Positions 22,821 to 32,379 of a stretch of DNA of 64,000 nt are shown piece by piece. Position 1 is the stretch's first letter. Each line of letters opens with the position of its first letter. The notes under the pieces are model-generated. The model was not told the DNA's origin and searched no databases. It saw only the letters and a program-made list of their open reading frames with translations. Position numbers and translations under genes: made by a program. Source of the DNA: Candidatus Daviesbacteria bacterium (GTDB lineage Bacteria > Patescibacteria > Microgenomatia > Daviesbacterales > UBA10151); contig JAUSHE010000008.1 in the NCBI GenBank assembly GCA_030648435.1, positions 1 through 64,000 on the forward strand. Reading direction: 5' to 3'.

Positions 22821-25800
22821 AACAATCTTGAAAGATCCCGGACCCAGGATTTGTTCAATAGCATCCTGCAGATCAAATCCGGTATCTATGGAAAAAGGTA
22901 AATCCATCCTTTTGGCTGCATCTCCATTTCCCAAAAATAAAGCGACAGAAGTATTACCGGGAAATCCCCGCAAGGTTTTGTTAATATTTTGCAAAACTGA
23001 TATATCAGTGCCTTTCGGAATATATATTTCCAAAGTTCCCCTGCCGGAAACAATATCCTCCACCATATTTTCAGGATCAAACAAACTAATTTTTTCCACA
23101 ATCAAAGACAATTCCTCTTCCCTTTTATCTACCCTGCCGGAAATTAACACTACCCTGTCTTTATCTAAAAATTCCTTGCAGTCATCAAAGATTTTAGGAA
23201 AAACAACCACTTCAATAGATGAAATGCCGTCTGAAATTTTTACAAAAGCCATTTCAGCTGCTGTTTTTTTCGTTAATACTTTTTTAACTGCCACCACTAC
23301 CCCACCCAATTTTAGTGTTTGTCCGACATGCTCATCCCCCAGATCAGATAATTTATTAGAAACAAATCTTTTTAACTTTTGCAGAAGGGCCAGAAAAGGC
23401 GGCTCATGCAGATAAAAACCAAGCAGTTCTTTTTCATAAACCAAAAGCTGATCCAAAGGCAATTCTTCGACAGCCGGCAACTTAATTGCAAACTGATTTA
23501 ATTCTTCTTCGCTATCAAACAAAGATACCTGTCCTGATAATTTGTTTTTGTTTTGCTTGTGAGATTCCTCTAAACATTGATCTAAAATCAAAAGCTGGGC
23601 TGCCCTGCTGCCCAGATGATCCAAAGCGCCTGCTTTAATCAAGCTCTCCAAAGTTTTCCGGTTAACCAACCTGGTATCAACCCGTGAACATAGGTCGCTT
23701 AGCGATTCAAACTCTTTGTCCTTTCTGGCCTCCAGTATCGATTCAATGGCTAATAATCCGACATTTTTGATAGCTGAAAGCCCAAACCTAATGCCCTGGC
23801 CTGCTTTCCGCTCAACACCTGTTAACTGTCTTTCCAGTTCTTCTTTACTTAATTCCTTCAGTTTTTCAAGAGTAAAACCAACCCCTGATTTATTAATATC
23901 GGGCGGCAAAACAACAATGTTAAGCCTTTTGCACTCCTCTATTGCGGCTGCAATTTTATCAATGTCTCCCGATTCAGCAGTCATCACAGCAGCCATAAAT
24001 TCCACTGTGAAACTAGCTTTCATATAAGCCGTTTGGTAGGCAATCATGGCATAGGAGGCAGCATGAGCTTTATTAAATCCGTAAGCTGCAAAAGGGGCAA
24101 TTAAAGCAAAAATTTCCTCCGCTTTGGCCCGTCTCATCCCTTTGGCAATACAACCTTCGATAAATTTGCCTTTTTGTTTAGCCATTTCTGAGGGTATCTT
24201 TTTACCCATGGCTTTTCTAAATTTATCAGCCTCTTCCCAGGAATATCCGGCCAAATTGATGGCAGTCAGTAAAACATCGTCCTGATAAACTAAAAGGCCC
24301 AAAGAGGCTTCCGTATAATCCTTCATCCGCTCGTCAATATATTTAATTTTTTTAGGATTATGTTTTCTGGCAATATATTCAGGGATTACGCTTAAAGGGC
24401 CGGGGCGGTAGAGGGCCACCATGGCCTGAATATCAAAAATAGTGGTAGGTTTTAGCTCCATTACATATCTGGTCATACCCGATCCTTCAAGCTGAAAAAC
24501 TCCCATGGTTTCCCCTTTAGCCAGCAGTTCAAAAGCTTTTTTGTTATCCAGCGGAATCTTATCTAAATCAACCAGGGTACCGGTATTTTCCCGGACAATC
24601 TCAACAGCTTTTCCCAAAATAGATAAATTCCTAATCCCCAAAAGGTCCATTTTAACGAGGCCCGCATCTTCCACCGCAAACATGTCGTATTGTGAAACCA
24701 ACCTTTCACCGGAGGCTTCTTTTTGTAAGGGGGTGAAATTGGTAATCTCATCCGGCGCAATCACAATCCCGGCAGCATGAACCGAGGCGTGACGGACGGT
24801 TCCCTCAATTCTCCCGGCCAAATCCAGCAGTTTTTTGATCTGCGGATTGTTTTTATAAAGTGCACCCAGTTCAGGAACTTCTTTGATAACATCAATTAAA
24901 GGTTTGTGAAAGCCCTGATAAGGCGGGGGGACTAATTTTGCGATCCTGTCTACTTCACTATAAGCCAAACCCATCACTCTGCCGACATCCCGGATTGCCG
25001 CCCTGCCCATCATTGTTCCAAAAGTAATTATGTGAGCCACCCTGTTTTCACCGTATTTTTTCATCACATAATCAATCACTTCATCTCTTCTGTCATCTGC
25101 AATATCAACATCAATATCGGGTAAAGTAGGTCTGTATACAGTCAGGAACCGTTCAAACGGCAGAAGATAATCCAATGGGTTTAAATTAGTAACATCAAGA
25201 CAAAATAGCACCATCGAGGCTGCAGCAGAACCTCTGGTATTGGTAATAATCCCCCTGGCGTGAGCCCATTCCATAAAATCGGAGACCACCAAAAAATAAT
25301 CTGCATACTTTTTTTGTTCAATTACGGAAAGTTCATATTCCAACCTGTCCTTGATTTTAGCCGTCACCCTAAATTTCTCTTCTGCTTTTTTATATGTTTG
25401 CTCCCGTAAAAATTCCATGGAGGTTTTATTGCCCGGGGTTTCAAATACCGGAAAACTTGCTACACCCAGTGGGATTTCCAAATCTACCAAATCCGCAATT
25501 TTTTGGGTATTTTCCAGTGCCTCCGGCAAATCACTAAAAATCTCTGCCATTTCCTCCGGAGATTTAAGATAATAATCAGGGGTATCAATCATTCGGAGCC
25601 TCTTAGTTTCCGATAACAATTTGCCTGTCTGCACACAAAGCAGGGCATCCTGAGCCTCTGCATCTTCTTTCTTAACATAGTGATAATCATTGGTTGCCAC
25701 AATTGGGATACCAATTTTTATAGACAGCTCCTTCACAGATTTTGTAGTTTGGTTTTGAATTTCCAGCAACTCTTCCAGATCTTTTTTGATTACTTCATCC

Positions 25801-26378
25801 TCAGCTACTGCGTAGGACGCTGCATAAGGATGCCTTTGTGTTTCCAGATAAAAATTCCCCTCACCAAATATTTCAAGATAGGTTTTTAAGATTTCTTCTG
25901 CTTTAGTGCCGGAGGCGCCCCTTGTTTCATCTTTCATCAGGTTGCGGATAAATTCTCCGGACGGACATCCTGACAGGGCAATTAAGCCTTCGTGATATTC
26001 CTTAAGTAGGGCTTTATCAACTCTGGGCCGGTAATAATAACCTTGGGTATGAGCAATTGTAGTCAGCTTTATTAAATTTAGATAGCCCTGATAATTCTTA
26101 GCTAAAACTGTCAGATGATAAGGCTCGCTATCCAGCTTCCCTTCTTTATCTTTGTGGGATCTTTTGGCAACATACATCTCTACACCAACAATTGGTTTGA
26201 TTCCTGCCTCAAGGCAAGCTTTATAAAATTCAATTGCCCCGTACATTACTCCGTGATCGGTGATAGCCGTAGCATTCATACCCAGTTCTTTGGTTCTTTT
26301 AACTAATTCGGGAATTTTGGATAATCCATCAAGAAGAGAATATTGGGTATGATTGTGAAGATGAACAAACCTAGGCAT
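22818..26378 (-). CDS. dnaE: DNA polymerase III alpha subunit
   Basis: Replicative polymerase, 1186 residues, normal DnaE length. Order: N-terminal PHP domain (HLHNHTQYSLLDGL, ITDHGVMYG), polymerase palm with the catalytic aspartates in PDIDVDIADD, fingers (GFNKAHAASYAMIAYQTAYM), a helix-hairpin-helix region, and a C-terminal OB fold (VVAVKKVLTKKTAAEMAFVK). It overlaps gatB by 8 nt and is therefore co-transcribed with the gatCAB genes. Confidence 0.97.
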   Translation of the reverse strand: MPRFVHLHNHTQYSLLDGLSKIPELVKRTKELGMNATAITDHGVMYGAIEFYKACLEAGIKPIVGVEMYVAKRSHKDKEGKLDSEPYHLTVLAKNYQGYLNLIKLTTIAHTQGYYYRPRVDKALLKEYHEGLIALSGCPSGEFIRNLMKDETRGASGTKAEEILKTYLEIFGEGNFYLETQRHPYAASYAVAEDEVIKKDLEELLEIQNQTTKSVKELSIKIGIPIVATNDYHYVKKEDAEAQDALLCVQTGKLLSETKRLRMIDTPDYYLKSPEEMAEIFSDLPEALENTQKIADLVDLEIPLGVASFPVFETPGNKTSMEFLREQTYKKAEEKFRVTAKIKDRLEYELSVIEQKKYADYFLVVSDFMEWAHARGIITNTRGSAAASMVLFCLDVTNLNPLDYLLPFERFLTVYRPTLPDIDVDIADDRRDEVIDYVMKKYGENRVAHIITFGTMMGRAAIRDVGRVMGLAYSEVDRIAKLVPPPYQGFHKPLIDVIKEVPELGALYKNNPQIKKLLDLAGRIEGTVRHASVHAAGIVIAPDEITNFTPLQKEASGERLVSQYDMFAVEDAGLVKMDLLGIRNLSILGKAVEIVRENTGTLVDLDKIPLDNKKAFELLAKGETMGVFQLEGSGMTRYVMELKPTTIFDIQAMVALYRPGPLSVIPEYIARKHNPKKIKYIDERMKDYTEASLGLLVYQDDVLLTAINLAGYSWEEADKFRKAMGKKIPSEMAKQKGKFIEGCIAKGMRRAKAEEIFALIAPFAAYGFNKAHAASYAMIAYQTAYMKASFTVEFMAAVMTAESGDIDKIAAAIEECKRLNIVVLPPDINKSGVGFTLEKLKELSKEELERQLTGVERKAGQGIRFGLSAIKNVGLLAIESILEARKDKEFESLSDLCSRVDTRLVNRKTLESLIKAGALDHLGSRAAQLLILDQCLEESHKQNKNKLSGQVSLFDSEEELNQFAIKLPAVEELPLDQLLVYEKELLGFYLHEPPFLALLQKLKRFVSNKLSDLGDEHVGQTLKLGGVVVAVKKVLTKKTAAEMAFVKISDGISSIEVVVFPKIFDDCKEFLDKDRVVLISGRVDKREEELSLIVEKISLFDPENMVEDIVSGRGTLEIYIPKGTDISVLQNINKTLRGFPGNTSVALFLGNGDAAKRMDLPFSIDTGFDLQDAIEQILGPGSFKIV

Positions 26379-27690
26379 AAGTTAGAAGTCTTTCCAAAAT
26401 TGATTTAAGTTTCGAAGTGTCTGCTTTACCGGAAGATAATTTCATCACCCCTCCAATGATTGCCTGCAAGGCAACCACTTTACCGCTTTTGTAATCCTCT
26501 ACCGATTTTTGGTTTTCTTCCATAGCTTGTTTGGCTAATTTTTCCAGCTCTCTTTCATCTTCTATTATCCCCACTTTTTTACCTCTTAGCTCTTCAATAA
26601 CCTGAGTTGGCAAAACTTCTTTAATATTTATTTTTTTGTTGATAATATGATTAGCTACCTGAACTCCATTTACATCGTGTCCCTGACCATGTTTTACAGT
26701 GTCTTCAAAAAAATCAGCCAATTCTTTTGATTCTGTTAAAATAGCTGTCTGAGAAATTGATAATTTAAATTCTTTTTGAAATCTTTCTTTTTTCTCCCAC
26801 GGCAACTCCGGCATTTTTGCTTTTATACTGTCCACTGTAGCCTGTAACCTGTCCACTTTCATCTCCGGTAGGTCCGGTTCGGGGAAATAGCGGTAATCAT
26901 TTGCTTCTTCTTTACTTCTTTGTAGATATGTACACTTTTTGTCTGCATTCCATCCCCTCGTTTCCTGAGAAAGTTTTTCTCCTGCTTTAATTGCGCCAAT
27001 TTGGCGTTTAATCTCATACTCTATTGCCACCGCCATAAACCTAAAAGAGTTAATATTTTTAAGTTCCACCCTGTAATTTGGTAATTCTTCCTGCCCCACA
27101 AGCCTGACAGAAACATTTGCCTCAAGCCGCATATCACCACGCTCCATATCGGCATTAGACACACCTAAATATCTAAATAATTGCTGGAGTTTTTTGGCAT
27201 AATCCCTGACTGACTGCACATCCCGAAAATCCGGTTCAGTGACTATTTCTACAAGAGGCACTCCTGAACGGTTAAAATCTATCAGTGTTTCAGAGTCTCT
27301 GTGCGTCAGTTTCCCTGTATCCTCTTCCTGATGCACCCTATTAATTCTAATTTTCTGTCCATTATCTAATATTAAATATCCATTTATACATAGTGGCCAC
27401 CGGTACTGAGATATCTGATAACCTTTTGCTAAATCCGGATAAAAATAATTTTTTCTTTCAAACCTGCTAACTTCATTAATTGAACAGTTTAAAGCCAGCC
27501 CAATTTTCATACAGGCTTCAATAGCAGCTTTATTGATATACGGAAGCGCCCCGGGAAGCCCCAAACAAACAGGACAGGTATGAGTATTGGGCTCTTTGCC
27601 AAAGTAGTCAGCACTGCACCTGCAAAACATTTTAGATTTAGTATTTAATTCTACATGAACTTCTAGTCCGATAACTGGTTCGTAATTCAT
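26371..27690 (-). CDS. gatB: Asp/Glu-tRNA amidotransferase subunit B
   Basis: Subunit of GatCAB that makes Gln-tRNA(Gln) and/or Asn-tRNA(Asn). The 439 residues begin YEPVIGLEVHVELNTKSKMF, carry two Cys pairs of the zinc site (CRCS and TCPVC), GALPYINKAAIEA, HQEEDTGKL and the YqeY-like tail domain. It is slightly shorter than the usual 475. The start overlaps the gatA stop by 4 nt. Confidence 0.96.
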   Translation of the reverse strand: MNYEPVIGLEVHVELNTKSKMFCRCSADYFGKEPNTHTCPVCLGLPGALPYINKAAIEACMKIGLALNCSINEVSRFERKNYFYPDLAKGYQISQYRWPLCINGYLILDNGQKIRINRVHQEEDTGKLTHRDSETLIDFNRSGVPLVEIVTEPDFRDVQSVRDYAKKLQQLFRYLGVSNADMERGDMRLEANVSVRLVGQEELPNYRVELKNINSFRFMAVAIEYEIKRQIGAIKAGEKLSQETRGWNADKKCTYLQRSKEEANDYRYFPEPDLPEMKVDRLQATVDSIKAKMPELPWEKKERFQKEFKLSISQTAILTESKELADFFEDTVKHGQGHDVNGVQVANHIINKKINIKEVLPTQVIEELRGKKVGIIEDERELEKLAKQAMEENQKSVEDYKSGKVVALQAIIGGVMKLSSGKADTSKLKSILERLLTYA

Positions 27691-29027
27691 ATCTTAGGCT
27701 TCTCCTTTTTCCAATCTGTTGCCTGCTCATAAGCCTCACCTACATCTAAAATCGTCTCTTCGTCCCATTGTTTTCCTAAAATCTGAAGTCCAACAGGCAA
27801 GCCATCAGAGAATCCACAAGGCACAGACAATCCCGGAATTCCTGCTAAATTGGCAGAAATAGTACAAATATCAGACAGATACATTTTTAGCGGATCATCT
27901 ATTTTTTCTCCTAAATTCCAGGCTGTGGTGGGGGAGACAGGACCAACTATTACATCACACTCCGTAAATGCTTTTTCAAAATCCTGTTTAATTAAAGTCC
28001 TGACTTTGGCAGCTTTAACATAATATTCATCATAATACCCTGCTGACAGAGCATAAGTGCCGAGCATTATCCTCCTTTGGACTTCCGGACCAAAATCCCC
28101 TCTTTCAGACCCGAACCTGATACCATCGAAACGTCCCATATTGGATGAGACCTCTGAGGGCACAATAATATAGTAGGCGGCCAGGGCATATTGGCTGTGC
28201 GGCAGACTTATCTCAATTATTTCCGCTCCCAGTTCTTCCAGTTTTTTAATTGCTTGCTCTATAACTATTTTTACCTTTGGATCTAGTCCTTCTGCAAAAT
28301 ACTCCTTCGGCACTCCAATCTTTGCAAGGCGTCCCCTTGCAGCACGGCGAGGGGACGCCTTAAGGAAACAATTTGAATCATGTCCATCTGCCCCTGAAAT
28401 CCAATCCAAAACTAAAGCTGCATCTTCCACTGATTTTGTAATCGGACCAATAGAATCAAAGGAGGAAGCCATATGAAAAAGACCGTATCTTGAAACTCTG
28501 CCGTATGTAGGTTTTAATCCCACTACTCCACAAAGTGATGCCGGCTGCCTGATTGATCCGCCTGTATCTGATCCCAGCGAAAATACACACAAATCTGCTG
28601 CAACTGCAGCTGCAGAACCACTGGATGATCCGCCTGTAATTTTATTTAAGTCCCATGGATTTTTAGTTGGGCCATAAGCAGAGTTTTCTCCTGATCCCCC
28701 CATGGCAAATTCATCGCAATTTGTTTTACCGATTATACTAATATTTTGCTCTGACAGCTTATCAATAACTGTTGCATTATATTGGGGTATATAATTACTC
28801 AATATCTTAGAACCAGCTGTTGTTTTAATTCCTTTGGTTGAAATGACGTCTTTAATTGCCGCAGGAATCCCGCAGGAATTTTTTTCTATTTCTAAGTAAG
28901 CATTTAATTTCGGGTTTAATTTTGTTATTCTCTCAAAATAAGCCTTATTTAGCTCTTCCTCAGAAAATTCTTTCTTCTCTAGAGCCTCAATTGTCTCTAT
29001 TAAAGTTAATTTAGTGATATCACTCAT
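27687..29027 (-). CDS. gatA: Asp/Glu-tRNA amidotransferase subunit A, with REP-derived insert
   Basis: Glutaminase/amidase subunit of GatCAB, 446 residues. The Ser-cisSer-Lys triad is visible: Lys in IPAAIKDVIS, Ser in GGSSSGSAAAVAAD, Ser in GSDTGGSIRQPASLCG. Between GADGHDSN and IGVPKEYF lies LKASPRRAARGRLA, encoded by a double REP-like palindrome (28321-28364). Other GatA proteins have only a short linker here, so the insert is probably tolerated at the surface. The start is the ATG at 29027, overlapping gatC by 8 nt; a longer frame to 29132 lies inside gatC. Confidence 0.95.
   Translation of the reverse strand: MSDITKLTLIETIEALEKKEFSEEELNKAYFERITKLNPKLNAYLEIEKNSCGIPAAIKDVISTKGIKTTAGSKILSNYIPQYNATVIDKLSEQNISIIGKTNCDEFAMGGSGENSAYGPTKNPWDLNKITGGSSSGSAAAVAADLCVFSLGSDTGGSIRQPASLCGVVGLKPTYGRVSRYGLFHMASSFDSIGPITKSVEDAALVLDWISGADGHDSNCFLKASPRRAARGRLAKIGVPKEYFAEGLDPKVKIVIEQAIKKLEELGAEIIEISLPHSQYALAAYYIIVPSEVSSNMGRFDGIRFGSERGDFGPEVQRRIMLGTYALSAGYYDEYYVKAAKVRTLIKQDFEKAFTECDVIVGPVSPTTAWNLGEKIDDPLKMYLSDICTISANLAGIPGLSVPCGFSDGLPVGLQILGKQWDEETILDVGEAYEQATDWKKEKPKI
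28321..28364. repeat. Twin REP-like palindromes (copies 5 and 6) inside gatA
   Basis: Two family members in inverted orientation with a short linker. AAGGCGTCCCC pairs perfectly with GGGGACGCCTT 18-25 nt away, so the mRNA can form a strong hairpin. The whole block is in frame in gatA. Confidence 0.9.
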
Positions 29028-29310
29028 CGAAAACTCCTTTTGTTTCAAACATAGAATCTTTTGTCTTCGAAGCATCCGATAAAGCTTCTTCCCGGGACAA
29101 ACCAGCTGCTGTTTCATCTTCCCTAATGACATTATTCAATCCAGTTACATTAAATGTGGGTTCTACTCCGGAAGTATCAACCTGATTTAACTGGTCAACA
29201 TACTCTAAAATAGCAGAAAGCTGCTCTGAGTACTTTTCCTCCTCTTCGATGGTTAATGGCAGATTCGCCAACTTCGCTACTTTTTTTACCTGATCTGCAG
29301 TTAATTTCAT
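29020..29310 (-). CDS. gatC: Asp/Glu-tRNA amidotransferase subunit C
   Basis: 96 residues, the small helical linker of GatCAB. Typical start LTADQVKKVAKLANLPLT, then SAILEYVDQLNQVDTSGVEP and a C-terminal LSREEAL. First of the gatC-gatA-gatB order, 2 nt downstream of the NYN gene stop. Confidence 0.95.
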   Translation of the reverse strand: MKLTADQVKKVAKLANLPLTIEEEEKYSEQLSAILEYVDQLNQVDTSGVEPTFNVTGLNNVIREDETAAGLSREEALSDASKTKDSMFETKGVFDE

Positions 29311-29312
29311 AT

Positions 29313-29852
29313 TTATGACTTGATAATAAAAGATTCTAGATCTTCTTTTTTAAGTAAAGTAGATTCTGAACAATTTGCTACTAAAGCTACACTAACTTTA
29401 TGAGAAAATCCAACATATTCAACTACTTTATCTTTCTCTTTAGCTTTCTTTATCGCCGGCAATAAATCAGTATCCGAAGAAACAATTATAATTCTATCCG
29501 CTAGATTTTCATATGTAGCAACTAATATATCAACCGCTATATTTACATCAACGCCCTTTTCGTGAAATTTTCCATCTGATTTTAGAAGGTAACCAAGAGA
29601 ATATATAACTTTGTTCTTTCTCAGGTGAGCCAATAATCTTCGTTGATTATTAAACAATTTCTGCATCTTTTCAGTTCCGTCTGTTCTTACCTTGCCTACA
29701 TAGTAAGTACACTTCACTACTTCATAATCTTTAGCCAATTTTTTCGAGAAAGCAGCAAAATTGAAATCCAATAAATTATGCAGCCTTAAATCCTTTAATT
29801 TGAAGTAAAAATTGCTTCCATCAATGAGTACTACACAACGTTTTCTTGTCAT
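29313..29852 (-). CDS. NYN-domain (LabA-like) PIN-fold nuclease
   Basis: 179 residues. CVVLIDGSNFYFKLKDL, KGVDVNIAVDIL and IIIVSSDTDLLPAIKKAKEK carry the conserved aspartates of the NYN/PIN active site, so it is probably a ribonuclease. The start is the ATG at 29852: TATAAT (29860-29865) ends 7 nt upstream and overlaps the alternative ATG at 29861. It is followed by gatCAB and dnaE with gaps of 2 nt or overlaps, so this promoter may serve all five genes. Confidence 0.88.
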   Translation of the reverse strand: MTRKRCVVLIDGSNFYFKLKDLRLHNLLDFNFAAFSKKLAKDYEVVKCTYYVGKVRTDGTEKMQKLFNNQRRLLAHLRKNKVIYSLGYLLKSDGKFHEKGVDVNIAVDILVATYENLADRIIIVSSDTDLLPAIKKAKEKDKVVEYVGFSHKVSVALVANCSESTLLKKEDLESFIIKS

Positions 29853-29889
29853 AGAATTCATTATATCATTCAGTAAAGGCTTTGGAGAT

Positions 29890-29924
29890 AAAAAAATCCT
29901 GTGAAGACCTTACGGTGTCACAGG
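29890..29924 (-). terminator. Rho-independent terminator after obgE
   Basis: On the minus strand a perfect 7 bp stem CCTGTGA/TCACAGG (29898-29924) is followed by seven T. It separates the obgE unit from the NYN-gat-dnaE unit. 29925-30032 shows nothing else. Confidence 0.8.
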
Positions 29925-30032
29925 AGATTTTAGGATTTAATAATATCATAAGTAGTGGCCTTATTCAAGAACCAATTGGGGCATCAATTTGGGCAAATTA
30001 GCCAGCATTGCTACATGTTTAACATCAATCCT

Positions 30033-30980
30033 CTATTTATTAACAAGAAGCTTTTCGAGGTTTTGCAAACTATCCCAATCATGAATTGAGACAGGAATAA
30101 TTTCTTTTTTAAATTTCTTTAATTTAATAATCTTTTTCTGCAAATCCTTTTCTTCTATTAAATCATTCTTAGTTAAAATTATTATTTCAGGCTTTTTTGT
30201 AAGATCGGCATTATATTTTTCCAACTCATTTCTTACTACCTGATAATCCTTTAGGACATCTTCTGAATCAGCAGGTACACAGTGTAAAAGTAATTTAACC
30301 TTTTCAATATGCTTTAAAAACTTTACTCCCAGGCCTTTTCCTTCCGAAGCTCCCTCAATTAAACCCGGAATATCTGCAATAACTTTACCGTTATACATAC
30401 CTAAATTCGGTTCAAGAGTGGTAAAAGGATAGTCAGCAATCTTGGCATTTGCCGCTGTTAATTCATTTAATAAACTGCTTTTACCGGCGTTAGGTAAACC
30501 AATGAGCCCAAAATCCGCAATATATTTTAGTTCTACTTTTAATTGCCTTTCCCGTCCGGGTAATCCTTTTTGAGCATATTTGGGAGTTGTGTTTCTAGAT
30601 GATTTAAATGCAAAATTTCCCCTGCCTCCTAAACCTCCTTTGCAGATTAAGAATCTTGAGTTTAAATCATTTAGTATAAATTCTTCACCTGTTTGTAGAT
30701 CATTCATCTCCGTTCCAAGAGGCATTACGATCTCTAAATCTTTTCCGTCTTTACCTGATTGCTGAAATTTGCCACCCATTTCACCGTTTTCAGCTTCCTT
30801 GGTCTTTGATTTTGAAAATTGGTTCAAGGCCCTAAGATCGGAAGTAACGCTAAGGTAAATATCTCCGCCTTTGCCGCCATTTCCGCCGTTAGGCCCGCTA
30901 TGCTGCCCAGGATTAAAAGAAACCCTGCCCGGCCCGCCATGCCCTGCCCGCAATATAATTTCTACTTCATCAATTAACAT
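30033..30980 (-). CDS. obgE: Obg/CgtA ribosome-assembly GTPase
   Basis: 315 residues: N-terminal Obg glycine-rich fold (RAGHGGPGRVSFNPG, GGNGGKGGDIYL) and G domain with G1 GLPNAGKSSLLNEL, switch region YPFTTLEPNLG, G3 ADIPGLIEGASEGKGLG and G4 LTKNDL. It lacks the optional C-terminal OCT domain. Role in 50S maturation. Last gene before the terminator. Confidence 0.96.
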   Translation of the reverse strand: MLIDEVEIILRAGHGGPGRVSFNPGQHSGPNGGNGGKGGDIYLSVTSDLRALNQFSKSKTKEAENGEMGGKFQQSGKDGKDLEIVMPLGTEMNDLQTGEEFILNDLNSRFLICKGGLGGRGNFAFKSSRNTTPKYAQKGLPGRERQLKVELKYIADFGLIGLPNAGKSSLLNELTAANAKIADYPFTTLEPNLGMYNGKVIADIPGLIEGASEGKGLGVKFLKHIEKVKLLLHCVPADSEDVLKDYQVVRNELEKYNADLTKKPEIIILTKNDLIEEKDLQKKIIKLKKFKKEIIPVSIHDWDSLQNLEKLLVNK

Positions 30981-31005
30981 ATATAAAATTTCTAATTACT
31001 AATTA

Positions 31006-31431
31006 TTCTAATTAACCTAATCAAATCCCAATAAACCAATGTCTAAATATCTAAGAAACCTTTTTGTATATTGAATTAAAGATTAAGTTTAACTCTTTTG
31101 CTTCCTGCCATAAAGGCTTAGCTTCTTCCTTCAATTCTGAAACAGCCACAACTATCATTCTAATGAAATGTTTTGACTCTCTGGACTCTTTTTTACATAT
31201 ACCTATTTTATGTCTAAAATCCTGTTTACTTTCCGCATCGTCTGCTTCACAATAATTTGCCCCAACACTGGTCCCGCACTTAATCAATTGATTAATTAAA
31301 GGATCAGTAATTACCCCTCTGGGAATCTTTTTGCAAAATTTAATTACATCCTCACCAAACTTAGCAGTTCTTTCTTCTAAATCATATTTGGGCAAATTTA
31401 CATCATTAATCATTATTTAGGTTAATTAGAA
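31006..31431. repeat. 15 bp inverted repeat flanking a four-helix-bundle gene
   Basis: TTCTAATTAACCTAA (31006-31020) and its exact reverse complement (31417-31431) bracket the gene at 31051-31413. Extra partial copies of TTAATTAG(G) follow at 31431-31455. The arrangement resembles the ends of a small mobile unit. Confidence 0.6.
31051..31413 (-). CDS. Four-helix-bundle protein (S23 / 23S IVS family)
   Basis: 120 residues. RTAKFGEDVIKFCKKIPRG, LINQLIKCGTSVGANYCEA and KIGICKKESRESKHFIRMI are typical of the S23 family first found in 23S rRNA intervening sequences. The biochemical role is unclear; the family has been seen in intervening sequences and near mobile DNA. Here it is not in an rRNA gene but inside a 15 bp inverted repeat. 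Confidence 0.88.
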   Translation of the reverse strand: MINDVNLPKYDLEERTAKFGEDVIKFCKKIPRGVITDPLINQLIKCGTSVGANYCEADDAESKQDFRHKIGICKKESRESKHFIRMIVVAVSELKEEAKPLWQEAKELNLIFNSIYKKVS

Positions 31432-31455
31432 ATTAGGTTAATTAGGTTAATTATC

Positions 31456-32379
31456 TTAAATCTTGCCTTCCATTTCGCGGAGGGCTTTGATACGGGCTTC
31501 AATTGGCGGATGAGTATTAAAAAGTCCTGCTAACCATGCTTTTGCTTCCTGGCCTTTTAAAGGATTAATAATATACAGGTGAGCAGTTCCCCTGTTGGCT
31601 GCTTCCAAAGGCTCCTTATCCGATGATATTTTTTGCAGAGCCGATGCCAAACCTTGAGGGTATCTGGTCAAAAGTACGCCTGAAGCATCTGCCAAAAATT
31701 CCCTCCGCCGGGATACAGCCAACTGGATAAGCACTGCCACTATTGGCGCCAGAATCGCTGCCACTATAGCTAAAACTATGAAAATTGTATTGTTTTTACT
31801 TTCTCTATCTCGTCCTCCAAAAAACATTGACCGGAGGAAAAAATCTGACAGCAGCGCAATTGTTCCCACCAAAACCGACACAACCGCCATCACCAGAGTA
31901 TCCCTGTTACCCACATGGGAAAGCTCATGGGCTGTGACCCCTTCTAACTCCTGCTTATTTAATTTATCTAAAATCCCGCTGGTAAAACAAATAGCAGCAT
32001 GCTTTGGATCCCTGCCGGTAGCAAAAGCATTTGTGGCGCTGTCTTCAATAATATAAATCCTGGGGGTAGGTAATCCTGCGGCTATACAAAGATTTTCAAC
32101 AATTCTATAAACTTCCGGGTTATCCTTTTTCGCAAGTTGTTTGGCGCCGGAAATACCCAAAACAATTTTATCCGACCAGTAGTAAGAAACAAGGTTCATT
32201 ACCCCTGCCATAATCAAGGCTACGCCAACTATACCCAATCCCCCCATCTCTCCGTACCCAAATCCCCTGGCAATTACATAAATAACTGCCACCGTAAATA
32301 TGGAAAACAAAAACATGATTACCCAGGTTTTAAAAATATTACCGGAAACATGATCCCAAGCTGTATTCACAGTAGCCAT
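31456..32379 (-). CDS. htpX: HtpX-like M48 membrane metalloprotease
   Basis: 307 residues with two N-terminal membrane helices, zinc motif HELSH (VTAHELSHVGNRD), a further membrane pair, and the downstream glutamate in EFLADASGVLLTRYP. Membrane protein quality control. It directly follows lemA with no gap, a common HtpX-LemA pairing. Confidence 0.94.
   Translation of the reverse strand: MATVNTAWDHVSGNIFKTWVIMFLFSIFTVAVIYVIARGFGYGEMGGLGIVGVALIMAGVMNLVSYYWSDKIVLGISGAKQLAKKDNPEVYRIVENLCIAAGLPTPRIYIIEDSATNAFATGRDPKHAAICFTSGILDKLNKQELEGVTAHELSHVGNRDTLVMAVVSVLVGTIALLSDFFLRSMFFGGRDRESKNNTIFIVLAIVAAILAPIVAVLIQLAVSRRREFLADASGVLLTRYPQGLASALQKISSDKEPLEAANRGTAHLYIINPLKGQEAKAWLAGLFNTHPPIEARIKALREMEGKI

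Noticed and set aside
22828..23415. 195-codon ORF on plus opposite dnaE
   Set aside because: Shadow of dnaE; no coding signals of its own.
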